The translations under genes and the position numbers were made by a program. From Antrihabitans cavernicola (GTDB taxonomy: Bacteria; Actinomycetota; Actinomycetes; Mycobacteriales; Mycobacteriaceae), in NCBI RefSeq assembly GCF_008297975.1, contig NZ_VLNY01000005.1:124001-188000 (forward strand): 64,000 nt of DNA, written 5' to 3'. Each line of letters starts with the position of its first letter. Within the stretch, counting starts at the first letter, position 1. Positions 55,678-63,853 of the stretch are shown here, piece by piece. Under the pieces are notes generated by a model. It had not been told where the DNA came from. It searched no databases and saw nothing but the letters and a program-made list of their open reading frames with translations.

Positions 55678-56154
55678 ATGACGCTGATTGCTGAATACCT
55701 CGGCGCACGACAGGCTGAGGATGCCGCGAGGCTTCGACGCGCCGTCGCGCTGCGCGCCATGGTCTCGACGGGCAGGACCCAGCGCGACATCGCAGACGCT
55801 CTCGGCATAAGCCAACCGGCTGTCAGTCAACAGTTGAAGGCGGCGCCGGATCTGAGAACGGTGCACCCCGAAGTTCTCGTCGAAGCTGCGGCACCCATCC
55901 TCGATCGCCTGGCAGCGGAGCGCGGGTTCACTCGGCTCGCAGTCTTCGGTTCCGTAGCGCGTGGGCAAGCTCGTGCCGATTCCGACATCGATCTGCTCGT
56001 AGAACCTCCGGCCGGAACCACGATAGGAACCCTTCTCGCGTTGCGCGAACTGTTCGAAATCATCCTCGAAAGGTCGGTCGACCTTGTTACCTACGGCGGC
56101 TTGAAACCGAAACTCGACGACGACATCCGTGGTGAGGCGGTATTGCTCGGATGA
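55678..56154 (+). CDS. MNT-type nucleotidyltransferase with N-terminal helix-turn-helix (HEPN/MNT antitoxin)
   Basis: A 158-aa protein. Residues about 33-52 are a helix-turn-helix (TQRDIADALGISQPAVSQQL). Residues 90-110 carry the polymerase-beta nucleotidyltransferase motif GSVARGQ...SDIDLLVE with Gly92-Ser93 and Asp103/Asp105. MNT antitoxins of type VII systems AMPylate a partner HEPN toxin; the fused HTH suggests the protein also regulates its operon. Its stop overlaps the start of the partner (ATGA). Confidence 0.9.
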   Translation: MTLIAEYLGARQAEDAARLRRAVALRAMVSTGRTQRDIADALGISQPAVSQQLKAAPDLRTVHPEVLVEAAAPILDRLAAERGFTRLAVFGSVARGQARADSDIDLLVEPPAGTTIGTLLALRELFEIILERSVDLVTYGGLKPKLDDDIRGEAVLLG

Positions 56155-56321
56155 ACCGAAAGACTGCCAAGGAGTTGCTCCACGTTCGAGACTGGCTCGA
56201 CCGCGCGCAAGTGATCTTCGACCGCGGCAAGGACGCCTACCTCGCCGACGACCTGCTGCAAGAAGCCGGGGACTCACTGATGATGAAGCTGGGCGACACT
56301 GAGGTTGCGGCCTTGCGGTAA
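56151..56321 (+). pseudogene. truncated HEPN toxin (HepT-like)
   Basis: A 56-codon frame starting at the ATG that overlaps the MNT stop. The first 50 residues look like the N-terminal helices of a HepT/DUF86 HEPN RNase (AKELLHVRDWLDRAQVIFDR, ending LLQEAGDSLMMKLG). The frame then reads DTEVAALR and stops. The RX4-6H catalytic motif and the last half of a normal 110-120-aa HEPN protein are absent. The aldo/keto reductase gene begins 9 bp on. It is most likely an inactive remnant. Confidence 0.85.
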
Positions 56322-56330
56322 GCATGAGGC

Positions 56331-57371
56331 ATGGACTACCGACTGCTCGGACGATCCGGATTGCGGGTATCGACCCTCTCGTTGGGAACAGCGACATTCG
56401 GCAGTACCGAATCCGGCGGCTGGGGAGCCGTCGATTTCGCCGAAGCACGGCAACAGATCGACATGTGCCTCGATGCCGGCGTGAACGTCATCGATACCTC
56501 GAACGCCTACGCGGAGGGGCGATCCGAGGAGGTCGTCGGACAGGCACTGAAGGGTCGCCGTGACTCGGTGGTGCTCTCGACCAAGGTGCGGTTCCCGGTC
56601 GGCGACGGCGTCAACGATGCTGGACTGTCGCGATTCCACATCCTGCGCGCAGTCGAAGACAGCTTGCGTCGATTGCGCACCGACCACATCGACATCTATC
56701 ACGTGCACGAATGGGACGGCCAGGTCCCGTTGGACGAAACTCTGCATGCGCTCGATTCGCTTGTCCGCGAAGGAAAGGTGCGATATCTAGGGGTGTCCAA
56801 CTACGCCGGCTGGCAACTGATGAAGGCACTGGCGGTCTCGGATCTTCATGGCTACCAACGGTTTGTGAGCAATCAGATCTACTACTCGCTCGAAAGTCGC
56901 GATGCGGAATACGAACTCCTACCACTGTCGGTGGATCAAGGGTTGGGCGTGATGGTGTGGAGTCCACTGGCGGGCGGACTGCTGACCGGAAAGTACCGGC
57001 GAGACAGCAGTCCGGAAGAGGGGCGGCACTTGGCAGGCTGGACGGAACCGCCGGTACGCGACGAGAAGCGCCTGTACGACACGATCGACGTCATCGTTCG
57101 GATCGCAGAAGTTCGGCAGATTCCGCCCGCGCAGGTCGCTCTCGCCTACCTGTTGACTCGACCCGCCGTCAGCACGCTGATCGTCGGTGCGCGCACTACC
57201 GAACAGCTCCGGCAGACGCTGGAAGCAGCCGACGTCGAGCTCTCTCAGGCCGAGCTCGACGATCTCGATGAGGTGAGTTCGCAACCGCTGATCTACCCGC
57301 ATTGGCATCAAGCCGAGATTCCCGCCGGATTCCGCGGCCCCTCCGACGCAGTGCTGCACGGCTTCCGATGA
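56331..57371 (+). CDS. aldo/keto reductase
   Basis: A 346-aa NADPH-dependent TIM-barrel reductase. MDYRLLGRSGLRVSTLSLG is the usual start. The catalytic set is Asp in VIDTSNAYAEG, Tyr in the same motif, Lys in VVLSTKVRF and His in DIYHVHEWDG. ATG at 56331. The stop overlaps the PAP2 gene (ATGA). Substrate is unknown; sugar aldehydes or aryl aldehydes are common. Confidence 0.94.
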   Translation: MDYRLLGRSGLRVSTLSLGTATFGSTESGGWGAVDFAEARQQIDMCLDAGVNVIDTSNAYAEGRSEEVVGQALKGRRDSVVLSTKVRFPVGDGVNDAGLSRFHILRAVEDSLRRLRTDHIDIYHVHEWDGQVPLDETLHALDSLVREGKVRYLGVSNYAGWQLMKALAVSDLHGYQRFVSNQIYYSLESRDAEYELLPLSVDQGLGVMVWSPLAGGLLTGKYRRDSSPEEGRHLAGWTEPPVRDEKRLYDTIDVIVRIAEVRQIPPAQVALAYLLTRPAVSTLIVGARTTEQLRQTLEAADVELSQAELDDLDEVSSQPLIYPHWHQAEIPAGFRGPSDAVLHGFR

Positions 57372-57994
57372 GACGGCGTTATATCGCGATTGCGATCGTC
57401 GGTGTGGCGGTGACGATTGCCCTTCCCCTCACCTTTCCGAGTGGCGGTGGAGCGAACACCTTCGATAGTTGGGTTGCCGACCGGATTGCATCGATTCTAG
57501 GCAACCACCACACGACGCTGTCCGTGCTCGCCGAGCCGAGTACACCGCTTGTCGTCGTTCCTGCGCTGATCGTCGCCGCGATCTACGCGGCCACTCGCCT
57601 TCGACGCGTCGATGTGATCGCCGTGATCGCGGGTCCGCTGCTTGCCGTCGCCCTCAACAGTTTGGTGTTCAAGCCGCTGTTCGATCGACATCTGGATGGC
57701 TATCTGGCGTATCCGAGCGGGCACACGGTGAGTCTCGTTGCGGCGGAGACGGCCATCGCTCTGCTGATGCGATCGGCAATCCACGAGGCCGTCGTGGCGG
57801 CAGTCGGAACGGTGCTGCTGATCTGCGCGGCGATCGGGATGATCGGGCTCGGCTATCACCACGTGACGGACATCATCGGCGGAACCGGTGTAGGCATCGC
57901 CGTACCGGTCATAGTGTCCGTGCTGCTCGACGCCTCGAAGTCAGCCGCCGAACGTCGCGAGCCTCAGCGTCTCAGGCCTCAGCGTCTCCGCTGA
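57368..57994 (+). CDS. PAP2-family phosphatase, integral membrane
   Basis: A 208-aa membrane phosphatase with about five to six helices. The catalytic parts are KPLFDRHLDGY, PSGHTVSLVA and GLGYHHVTDIIGG. It probably dephosphorylates a lipid phosphate or pyrophosphate. The last 13 residues come from a 13-bp direct repeat (57961-57973 and 57976-57988) that codes PQRLR twice. ATG overlaps the previous stop. Confidence 0.9.
   Translation: MRRRYIAIAIVGVAVTIALPLTFPSGGGANTFDSWVADRIASILGNHHTTLSVLAEPSTPLVVVPALIVAAIYAATRLRRVDVIAVIAGPLLAVALNSLVFKPLFDRHLDGYLAYPSGHTVSLVAAETAIALLMRSAIHEAVVAAVGTVLLICAAIGMIGLGYHHVTDIIGGTGVGIAVPVIVSVLLDASKSAAERREPQRLRPQRLR
57961..57988. repeat. 13-bp tandem repeat at a gene end
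   Basis: GCCTCAGCGTCTC occurs at 57961-57973 and again at 57976-57988. It lengthens the C-terminus of the PAP2 protein by a repeated Pro-Gln-Arg-Leu-Arg. Confidence 0.9.
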
Positions 57995-58013
57995 ACAGTC
58001 GTCCGTACCGGTG

Positions 58014-58766
58014 TCAGTTCGGGCCGTCTCGCTGTTCGGCCATCCCCCGTCGACTTGCCCCACAGGCGCCGCCAGATCCATGGGCCGACGAAGGCGCCCA
58101 CCCACTCGATCTCGGTGCGGATCCGCCTGCTCTCGATTCGGCCGGTCGATCGTCGAGCTCCTGCGCCCAGGTGTGGTCGAAGCCTGGCAGTCCGGCGGCC
58201 TCCGCTGCGGCGAGAGCGAATCGCTCGTGGCCCAGCGACGATCCATGCACTCGGTCCGGGCTCCACATCCGCAGATCGGTCATCACCGGTGCATCGTACA
58301 AATCGACAAGTCGCAGGCCGTATTTCTGCCCACACTCCCTGATTCGCTCGTTCACCTGGTCCACCCGCGGACCCAGCGACTTGGCAATCGGAACGATGCG
58401 ACGCACGTCGGGAAAGATCGTGGTCATCACCGTTGCGCCGGTCGCCGTCAGCCGGGCATAGCAGTCCTCCATCAGGTCGAGCGCGTCTTCCAGATCGGAC
58501 CCGATGCGCGTGACGTCGTTCATGCCGATGCAGATACCGACCAGGTCAGGTTGCATCGCCAGGGCGATTTCCAATTGTTCGTCGCGCACTTCGGCGATGC
58601 GGCGTCCGCGGACGGCAAGGTTGGCGTAGAGCAGGTCCGGCGAGTCGTTCACCAGGAGATCGGCGAATCGATCTGCCCAGCCGCGCAGCCCGGATTTGTC
58701 GTCGCCGTCCCACAGTCCCTCTGTCTGGCTGTCTCCCATTGCGACGAATCGACGGTAATTCGGCAT
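58014..58766 (-). CDS. SGNH/GDSL hydrolase
   Basis: A 250-aa esterase/lipase-fold protein. Block I is MGDSQTEG with the nucleophilic Ser; block III is GMND; block V is DRVHGSSLGH with Asp and His. There is no signal peptide, so it is cytoplasmic. It converges on the PAP2 gene. Substrate is unknown; small acyl esters are common. Confidence 0.92.
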   Translation of the reverse strand: MPNYRRFVAMGDSQTEGLWDGDDKSGLRGWADRFADLLVNDSPDLLYANLAVRGRRIAEVRDEQLEIALAMQPDLVGICIGMNDVTRIGSDLEDALDLMEDCYARLTATGATVMTTIFPDVRRIVPIAKSLGPRVDQVNERIRECGQKYGLRLVDLYDAPVMTDLRMWSPDRVHGSSLGHERFALAAAEAAGLPGFDHTWAQELDDRPAESRAGGSAPRSSGWAPSSAHGSGGACGASRRGMAEQRDGPN

Positions 58767-58819
58767 GACCGCAGTATTGCAAACGCCTCGGATACCATCG
58801 ATCGAGACAGGAGGCAGAC

Positions 58820-59512
58820 ATGGTTCGCGTGCTCACCGTCTCCGATGAGCCTGTCGAGTCGCTGTGGTGTGGTCGCCCCAATTTCGGTGTCGACCTGATT
58901 CTCGGCGCGGGCGACCTACCCTTCGATTACCTCTCCCGGCTGACCGACATGTTCGACGCGCCGTGCGTGTTCGTCCCCGGCAACCATGATCCTGATCTGT
59001 CGGGCTACTCCACCGGTAAGGCCGGCTGGATGCGGGCCGGACTGCCCGCGAACTGGCCCGGGCCGGACGGCGCCGTCAATGCCGACGGTCGAGTAGTCAC
59101 CGCTGCAGGACTACGTATCGCCGGACTCGGGGGCTCCATTCGTTATCGGCCGGGACCCAACCAGTGGACCGAAAGGCAACAACGGCGCCGCGCCCGCTCC
59201 GTCGCACGCTCCGCCACAGGGTTGCTGCGTCGGGTCCGCAACGGCATCGACGTACTCCTCACCCACAGTCCTCCACGCAATATCGGAGATACCGAGGATC
59301 CGGCGCACCGCGGATTCAGCTGTCTGCGTGAGCTGACCACGACGCTGCGGCCACAAGTGTTGGTACACGGGCACATTCATCCGCACGGCTTCCCCGGTCC
59401 CGATCTGTACCTGAGCGGCACCAGAATCTTGAACACCGTCGGCTACACACTCATGGACGTCACTCCCGGCGCTTCGACACCGACGATTGCGAGGCGACAA
59501 CATGGCGCGTGA
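58820..59512 (+). CDS. metallophosphoesterase
   Basis: A 230-aa calcineurin-like phosphoesterase: GAGDLPFDY, VPGNHDPD, THSPPRNIGD and VHGHIHPHG. The first metal motif reads SDEPVES instead of DxH, as seen in some subfamilies. ATG at 58820 with GGAGG. Its stop overlaps the ParB-like gene by 11 bp, and the two form a pair. Confidence 0.92.
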   Translation: MVRVLTVSDEPVESLWCGRPNFGVDLILGAGDLPFDYLSRLTDMFDAPCVFVPGNHDPDLSGYSTGKAGWMRAGLPANWPGPDGAVNADGRVVTAAGLRIAGLGGSIRYRPGPNQWTERQQRRRARSVARSATGLLRRVRNGIDVLLTHSPPRNIGDTEDPAHRGFSCLRELTTTLRPQVLVHGHIHPHGFPGPDLYLSGTRILNTVGYTLMDVTPGASTPTIARRQHGA

Positions 59513-60347
59513 CACGGGTTTCCCGGCAGCGGACGCCGAAAACGATTTCTCTCGACTACGACGCCGAGCCGAATTGTCGCGTCTCGTCGGATGGTTGCGG
59601 CGCCAGCCCGACGACGTGAATACCATCCTGCCGTTCGACGAGGTGGTGCCCGCAGTAGGCAAACTCGGTGAACGCCAACTGGGTCTGCAGGTGATTCGCG
59701 TCGATTCGATCGTAGGCAGCGTCGACCGCACACGCGACTTCGACCGGTACTTCCGTCCCACTTCCGCGCGCGTCCGAGAACGCTGGCAACGGCTCGCCGT
59801 GGCGCAACGACGCGGCGAATCGGTACCGCCGATTCAGGTATATCGCATCGGCAGCATGCACTTCGTGATCGACGGACATCACCGTACGTCGATCGCATTT
59901 GCCATGCACCGCACTACGATCGACGCATTCGTCACCGAAATCGTCACCCGTATCTCACCCGACGGAATCGCGCGGCGAGGCGATCTGATCACCAAGGACC
60001 ACCGGCGCATCTTCCTCAGCCGCGTCCCGCTTACCGGCTCGCAACGCGAGGCGGTTCAACTGACAGACGCGTGGGCATACGCCGAACTGAGCGAGTGCGT
60101 CGAAGCGTGGGGCTTTCGGTTGATGCAAGAACTCGGCGAGTTCGTCGACAGACCTTCCGTGGCCCGACGCTGGTTCGGCGAGGAGTTTCTGCCGGTCGTT
60201 CGCATGCTGCGCGGCGCCGACATTCTGCGCGACCACACCGATGCCGAGGCCTACATGTGGATGGCGTGCGAACGCTATCGCCTTGTCCGCGAACACACCT
60301 GGAACGACGACATTGTCACGCAATTGACGGAGCGGGCACCGGACTGA
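59502..60347 (+). CDS. ParB/Srx-fold protein
   Basis: A 281-aa protein whose middle part has the ParB/sulfiredoxin-like box VYRIGSMHFVIDGHHRTSIA (DGHHR at 124-128), the place of the nucleotide-binding and hydrolysis motif of that fold. No ParB DNA-binding domain is seen, and it is not next to parA. The rest is helical and charged. It starts inside the metallophosphoesterase gene and ends 9 bp before a strong hairpin. The function is unknown; a nuclease or nucleotide-cleaving role would fit the fold. Confidence 0.75.
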   Translation: MARDTGFPAADAENDFSRLRRRAELSRLVGWLRRQPDDVNTILPFDEVVPAVGKLGERQLGLQVIRVDSIVGSVDRTRDFDRYFRPTSARVRERWQRLAVAQRRGESVPPIQVYRIGSMHFVIDGHHRTSIAFAMHRTTIDAFVTEIVTRISPDGIARRGDLITKDHRRIFLSRVPLTGSQREAVQLTDAWAYAELSECVEAWGFRLMQELGEFVDRPSVARRWFGEEFLPVVRMLRGADILRDHTDAEAYMWMACERYRLVREHTWNDDIVTQLTERAPD

Positions 60348-60356
60348 GCCGATAAT

Positions 60357-60395
60357 GTGGCTTTCCTCCCGGATACCGGGAGGAAAGCCACACTT
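60357..60395. terminator. strong bidirectional terminator
   Basis: GTGGCTTTCCTCCCGG (60357-60372) pairs perfectly with 60376-60391 across a 3-nt loop, followed by CTTTC. It closes the metallophosphoesterase/ParB-like operon and, reversed, the minus-strand gene at 60406. Confidence 0.93.
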
Positions 60396-60405
60396 TCAGC
60401 CATCG

Positions 60406-61386
60406 CTACCGGTGCACCCGCACGTCGAATGCGGCAGCCTTCGGATGCGCAAAGCGCAAGAGCTGCAGCCCTTCTCGCTCGACAGCGGTAGTCGCGCGCT
60501 TGGTGATCTTCCCGAACAGCTCGACATCCAATACCGCGCCCGACTTGCCGTTCCCGAGCACGCAGACACCGGCGGTCAGGCCGTCGACCAGCACTGCCGG
60601 TTTGATGATCCCGTTGACCGTGAACAACAGCGACTTATGTTCTGCCGTCATGAACCTGCTGCGATCGGCATAGGCCAGCAGCATGCTGTCGAACGGTGCC
60701 AGGATCCGCACGGGCGCAGTGGTTTCCACATTGGGACGGGGCGCATCGGGCAGGTCGAACAGTTCGGTACCCGACTCCGACTCGAAGACCTCGAGCTGCG
60801 GTCGCAGGCGGTCGAGAACCTCACCGAGCCTCGTGAGGCCGGACCACGCCTGTACGTCCAGCACGCTCGCCGGACCGTACGCCGCCAGATAGCGCAGCAC
60901 CATGGCATCAGGGGCAGGATCGGCCGGAATCGCCTGTCCCAGCCAGTGATCCAGCGTGGTGAGAATCGGCTGACCCGACTTCCCCCAGACTCCCCGTGGC
61001 GGCACCTGCACCAACGGCAGCAGGTCTCGGACGCCGTGCGCCAGGGCCGCCGGTGTTCGATCGGGCCACGTCTGCGCGAGTAACGGCCGCAATTGCGCCA
61101 TACTCGACGGCCGCTCTTCGATCAGCCTGCGCCCCTCTGCGGCCAGCGCATCGAAATCTATGCCGCGCAACGCTTCCGCATGCTCGGCGTTGGTCGACAG
61201 GTCGCGTCGCATGACGGGCTGCGTCAGCGGGCGAAGCACCATTGCATCGGCACCGGTCAGCAGATGCACTGTGCCGCGCATGCATACGATTCGCACAGCC
61301 GCACGCGAGAGCAGCAACTCCGACAGTTGCTCGGGTGCGAAGCCGCGGGATCTCTCGCCTCTTCGTGAGTGTTGCAGTGATACGTC
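60406..61386 (-). pseudogene. winged-helix DNA-glycosylase-like protein (HTH_42/AlkZ-like), 5' truncated
   Basis: The frame carries most of an HTH_42 protein, the family of E. coli YcaQ and AlkZ-type crosslink-repair glycosylases: RIVCMRGTVHLLTGADAMVL, then VQAWSGLTRLGEVLDRL, then LAPFDSMLLAYADRSR (each in part). Family-like sequence is still seen upstream of any good start (GFAPEQLSELL), back to a stop at 61387-61389. Possible starts are a TTG at 61317 and internal GTG/ATG codons. About 50-60 N-terminal residues of the usual family are missing. So it is probably a gene broken at its 5' end, though a shortened protein from the TTG cannot be excluded. Confidence 0.7.
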
Positions 61387-61389
61387 TTA

Positions 61390-61588
61390 GCTGGCTGCTG
61401 GTCGGAGGTAGCTCAGTGTCTACTGAGTTGACCCCACCTGTGAGGCGGTGTACTTGAAACGCAGCTCGTCGTCTGAGTCTCGGGCGCCCGACACCAGGTG
61501 AGATCGTGCCTCGAATCCTGAGATCGTCACCGATGGGCCGGAGGGTCTTCAACCGCTGCCGATGAAGTATGGGTCGAGCGAGGCGGCG
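61390..61588. other. rearranged spacer with a small orphan frame
   Basis: No complete gene is seen. On the minus strand 61420-61530 reads as a 36-codon frame starting at a GTG, VTISGFEARSHL and ending KYTASQVGSTQ; it could be the tail of a lost gene. A hairpin CTCAGT-gtct-ACTGAG (61412-61427) lies beside it. I found no transposase or matched terminal repeats. This looks like the edge of a past insertion or deletion. Confidence 0.45.
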
Positions 61589-62131
61589 TCACGGTTTCGG
61601 GTGTAGTGCGGCGAGCGCCACCTGCATCGCGACGATGGTGTACCAGCCGATCAGCTGGGTCATCTCGATCAATGTTGGTTCGTCGTAATGCTCGCGCAGC
61701 CGGGCATAGAGAACGTCGTCCACGTCGATACGGTGCACCAATGCGTCGGCAAGTTCGATGGCGACGTATTCGGCCGACGTCCACAGGCCCGGATCGGGTG
61801 TGTCTGTGCGTGTGTCGGCTGTTTCCTCAGCACTGAGGCCCATGTGGGTCGATAAGCCCGGGTCGACGTGTAAGTGCCATTCGTAGTCGTTGCCAGCGGC
61901 GACGCAGGTGCGCAGGATGATCAGCTCGCGCAGCCGTGGTGGCAGTATTTCGCGGTCGAACAGACCGGTAAGCCCCAGGTGCCCACTGTCGACCAGATCC
62001 AGGAACAGCGATTCATTGCGTGCGACGATGCGATAAATCCGGGGAGGCCTCAGGCCTTCAGGAACGACGCGAGCGAAACGCTGCTGAAGCGCATCTGAAT
62101 ACGGCGCAGAAACGGGTGCGATTCGTGACAT
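61589..62131 (-). CDS. carboxymuconolactone decarboxylase-family protein
   Basis: A 180-aa AhpD-like helical protein. The CMD motif region is LIILRTCVAAGNDYEWHLHV, where one Cys, a Tyr-Glu-Trp and a His occur but not the CxxC of AhpD-type peroxidases, so it resembles the decarboxylase/4-hydroxy-acid group more. The ATG at 62131 has AAGGAGTTCC upstream. A 13-bp dyad lies just upstream of that. The pathway is unknown. Confidence 0.85.
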   Translation of the reverse strand: MSRIAPVSAPYSDALQQRFARVVPEGLRPPRIYRIVARNESLFLDLVDSGHLGLTGLFDREILPPRLRELIILRTCVAAGNDYEWHLHVDPGLSTHMGLSAEETADTRTDTPDPGLWTSAEYVAIELADALVHRIDVDDVLYARLREHYDEPTLIEMTQLIGWYTIVAMQVALAALHPKP

Positions 62132-62156
62132 GGAACTCCTTCAGTAGTAGTTGACG

Positions 62157-62169
62157 TCACATCATGTGA
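62157..62169. promoter_or_regulatory. 13-bp dyad upstream of the CMD gene
   Basis: TCACAT-c-ATGTGA is a perfect inverted repeat, 25 bp before the CMD-family start. It could be a repressor or activator site. No regulator gene is next to it. Confidence 0.45.
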
Positions 62170-62289
62170 TTGCGGACTTTGTCCTCCGAAGGCGTACCAG
62201 GATTGGCGCTGAACCAATCTGTCTTTCGCGATCAGAATCACCGTCTTCACGCGGGTCGGAGCGTGGCTTCGACACCGGAGAGTTCGTCG

Positions 62290-62859
62290 TCAGATATGTG
62301 GCGGCGGGACGGCGCGGCCGGTCAGGGCGGCCAGCCTGTCGGCCGCGGTCGCGGTCGCGGGGGCGGGTTGTTCGGCACCGAACGGGCTACCGGTGACCCG
62401 AGGTGCCCGCCTTGGCCGAATCATCTTGTCCACGTAGGCGACCAATTTGGGATCGAGGTCGCGGGGCTGGCCGGTGGCGGCTGCGATGTCCCATGCGTGG
62501 ATCGTCATCTCGCTCGTCCGCATTGTGACCAACACAGCTCCGGGCCGCTCACCCAACGGAGTCCGGTAAATGCCGTCGAGCACACCAGGAAGGTCGAAAG
62601 CCTCGCAGAGTGCGTCGAACGAATCCCGAAACGAAGCCAACGGCGAATCGCCGAGTACGTCTGCGGCGCGCTCTGGGCCAGATCCACCGGTCAACATCCC
62701 CACGAACCGGAGGTTGCCACCGGTCATGTGGTTTATCAACGTGCGCACATTCCACTCTGTGCAGGGCGTCTGGTTGCCGAACTGTTCAGGCCCGACCCCA
62801 GCGATCAGCTCAGCCGCCATCGCGCCGGCGCGGCGGTGCATCTGCCGCGAATCGACCAT
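62290..62859 (-). CDS. TIGR03086-type metal-binding protein (mycothiol maleylpyruvate isomerase fold)
   Basis: A 189-aa DinB/MDMPI-fold protein. The metal-site pattern is TPCTEWNVRTLINHMTGGN with His, and TIHAWDIAAATGQP with a second His. Members are mycothiol-dependent isomerases or transferases. ATG at 62859 was chosen for the strong AGGGGGG 6 nt upstream and because the family begins there. It is divergent from the methyltransferase gene. Confidence 0.88.
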   Translation of the reverse strand: MVDSRQMHRRAGAMAAELIAGVGPEQFGNQTPCTEWNVRTLINHMTGGNLRFVGMLTGGSGPERAADVLGDSPLASFRDSFDALCEAFDLPGVLDGIYRTPLGERPGAVLVTMRTSEMTIHAWDIAAATGQPRDLDPKLVAYVDKMIRPRRAPRVTGSPFGAEQPAPATATAADRLAALTGRAVPPPHI

Positions 62860-63178
62860 ACGTCCCCCCTCTCGTTTCGGCCTCCAGGACCGGCACGTAC
62901 TCGGTTCCGATTCAAGCCTATTCCCGATGCCCCGATGACCCTGAGTCAACTTCGCAGAACCGCAAACCGAACTCGCTCAAGTCTGGACATTCGCGTCGTC
63001 CGCCGCAGGACGAAGCGATGACACCGCGTAGTGATGGGACGCACCATTCACAGCGGCTAGTGGCCCGACGCGGTGGTTTGCTATGCAGTGGAGGCGATAT
63101 GAGGCCTTTGGGTGCCCAGCGCCGAACCGCCAACGCCGACGAACAGGGACAGCCACAATTGACCCAGAGAGGACACAA
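62860..63178. other. 319-bp divergent spacer
   Basis: The stretch separates the TIGR03086 gene and the methyltransferase gene. I see no convincing gene. The two starts face away from each other, so both promoters should lie here, but I cannot place them. Confidence 0.5.
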
Positions 63179-63853
63179 ATGGTGACTGAGCACGATTTCA
63201 TGACCCTGACGCGTGAGGGCTATGACCGTACAGCTGTCGCTTATGCCGAGCGGTTCCATGACCATCTCGACGACAAGCCGATCGACCTAGCCATGATCAC
63301 CGGCTTCGCGGGTCTGATCCGCCAGGGTCGCAACACCCACGTCCTAGATGTTGGCTGCGGGACCGGCGCGACCACTGCATTGCTCGCGACCTGTGGCGTG
63401 ACAGTTACCGGGATCGATCTGTCCCCTAACATGATCGGGGAGGCCGAGCGAATCAATCCTGGCCTGCAGTTCACCGTCGGATCAATGACAGACCTCGACG
63501 CCGCGGACGGCAGCGCCGGAGGCGTCTGCGCGTGGTACTCGATCATCCACGTGCCCGACGAACATCTCGCCGGTGCGTTGAGCGAGTTCTACCGGGTGTT
63601 AGCGCCGAACGGCCTTCTGCTGTTGGCGTTCCAAGTCGGCAATGAACCCCGAGTACTCACCAACGCATTCGGTCAGGAAGTGAACCTGACCTTCATCCGA
63701 CGACAACCACGCCAAGTTGAAGATCAACTGATCGAGGCAGGGTTCCGCATTTACTCGAGCCTACTGCGCCAGCCCGACAACGACGGCTTCGAATCGACAC
63801 CACACAGCTACCTCATCGCGCAAAAGTGCGAGACAGAACGGTCACGTCTATGA
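63179..63853 (+). CDS. class I SAM-dependent methyltransferase
   Basis: A 224-aa methyltransferase: N-terminal EGYDRTAVAYAERF, SAM-binding DVGCGTGATTALL (57-69), GIDLSPNMI and VCAWYSIIHVPD. These fit small-molecule methyltransferases. The ATG at 63179 has GAGAGG upstream. Its stop overlaps the next start (ATGA). Confidence 0.92.
   Translation: MVTEHDFMTLTREGYDRTAVAYAERFHDHLDDKPIDLAMITGFAGLIRQGRNTHVLDVGCGTGATTALLATCGVTVTGIDLSPNMIGEAERINPGLQFTVGSMTDLDAADGSAGGVCAWYSIIHVPDEHLAGALSEFYRVLAPNGLLLLAFQVGNEPRVLTNAFGQEVNLTFIRRQPRQVEDQLIEAGFRIYSSLLRQPDNDGFESTPHSYLIAQKCETERSRL

Noticed and set aside
61318..61588. insertion sequence next to the broken glycosylase-like gene
   Set aside because: A small hairpin exists, but there is no transposase frame, no matched terminal repeats and no target duplication that I can point to.
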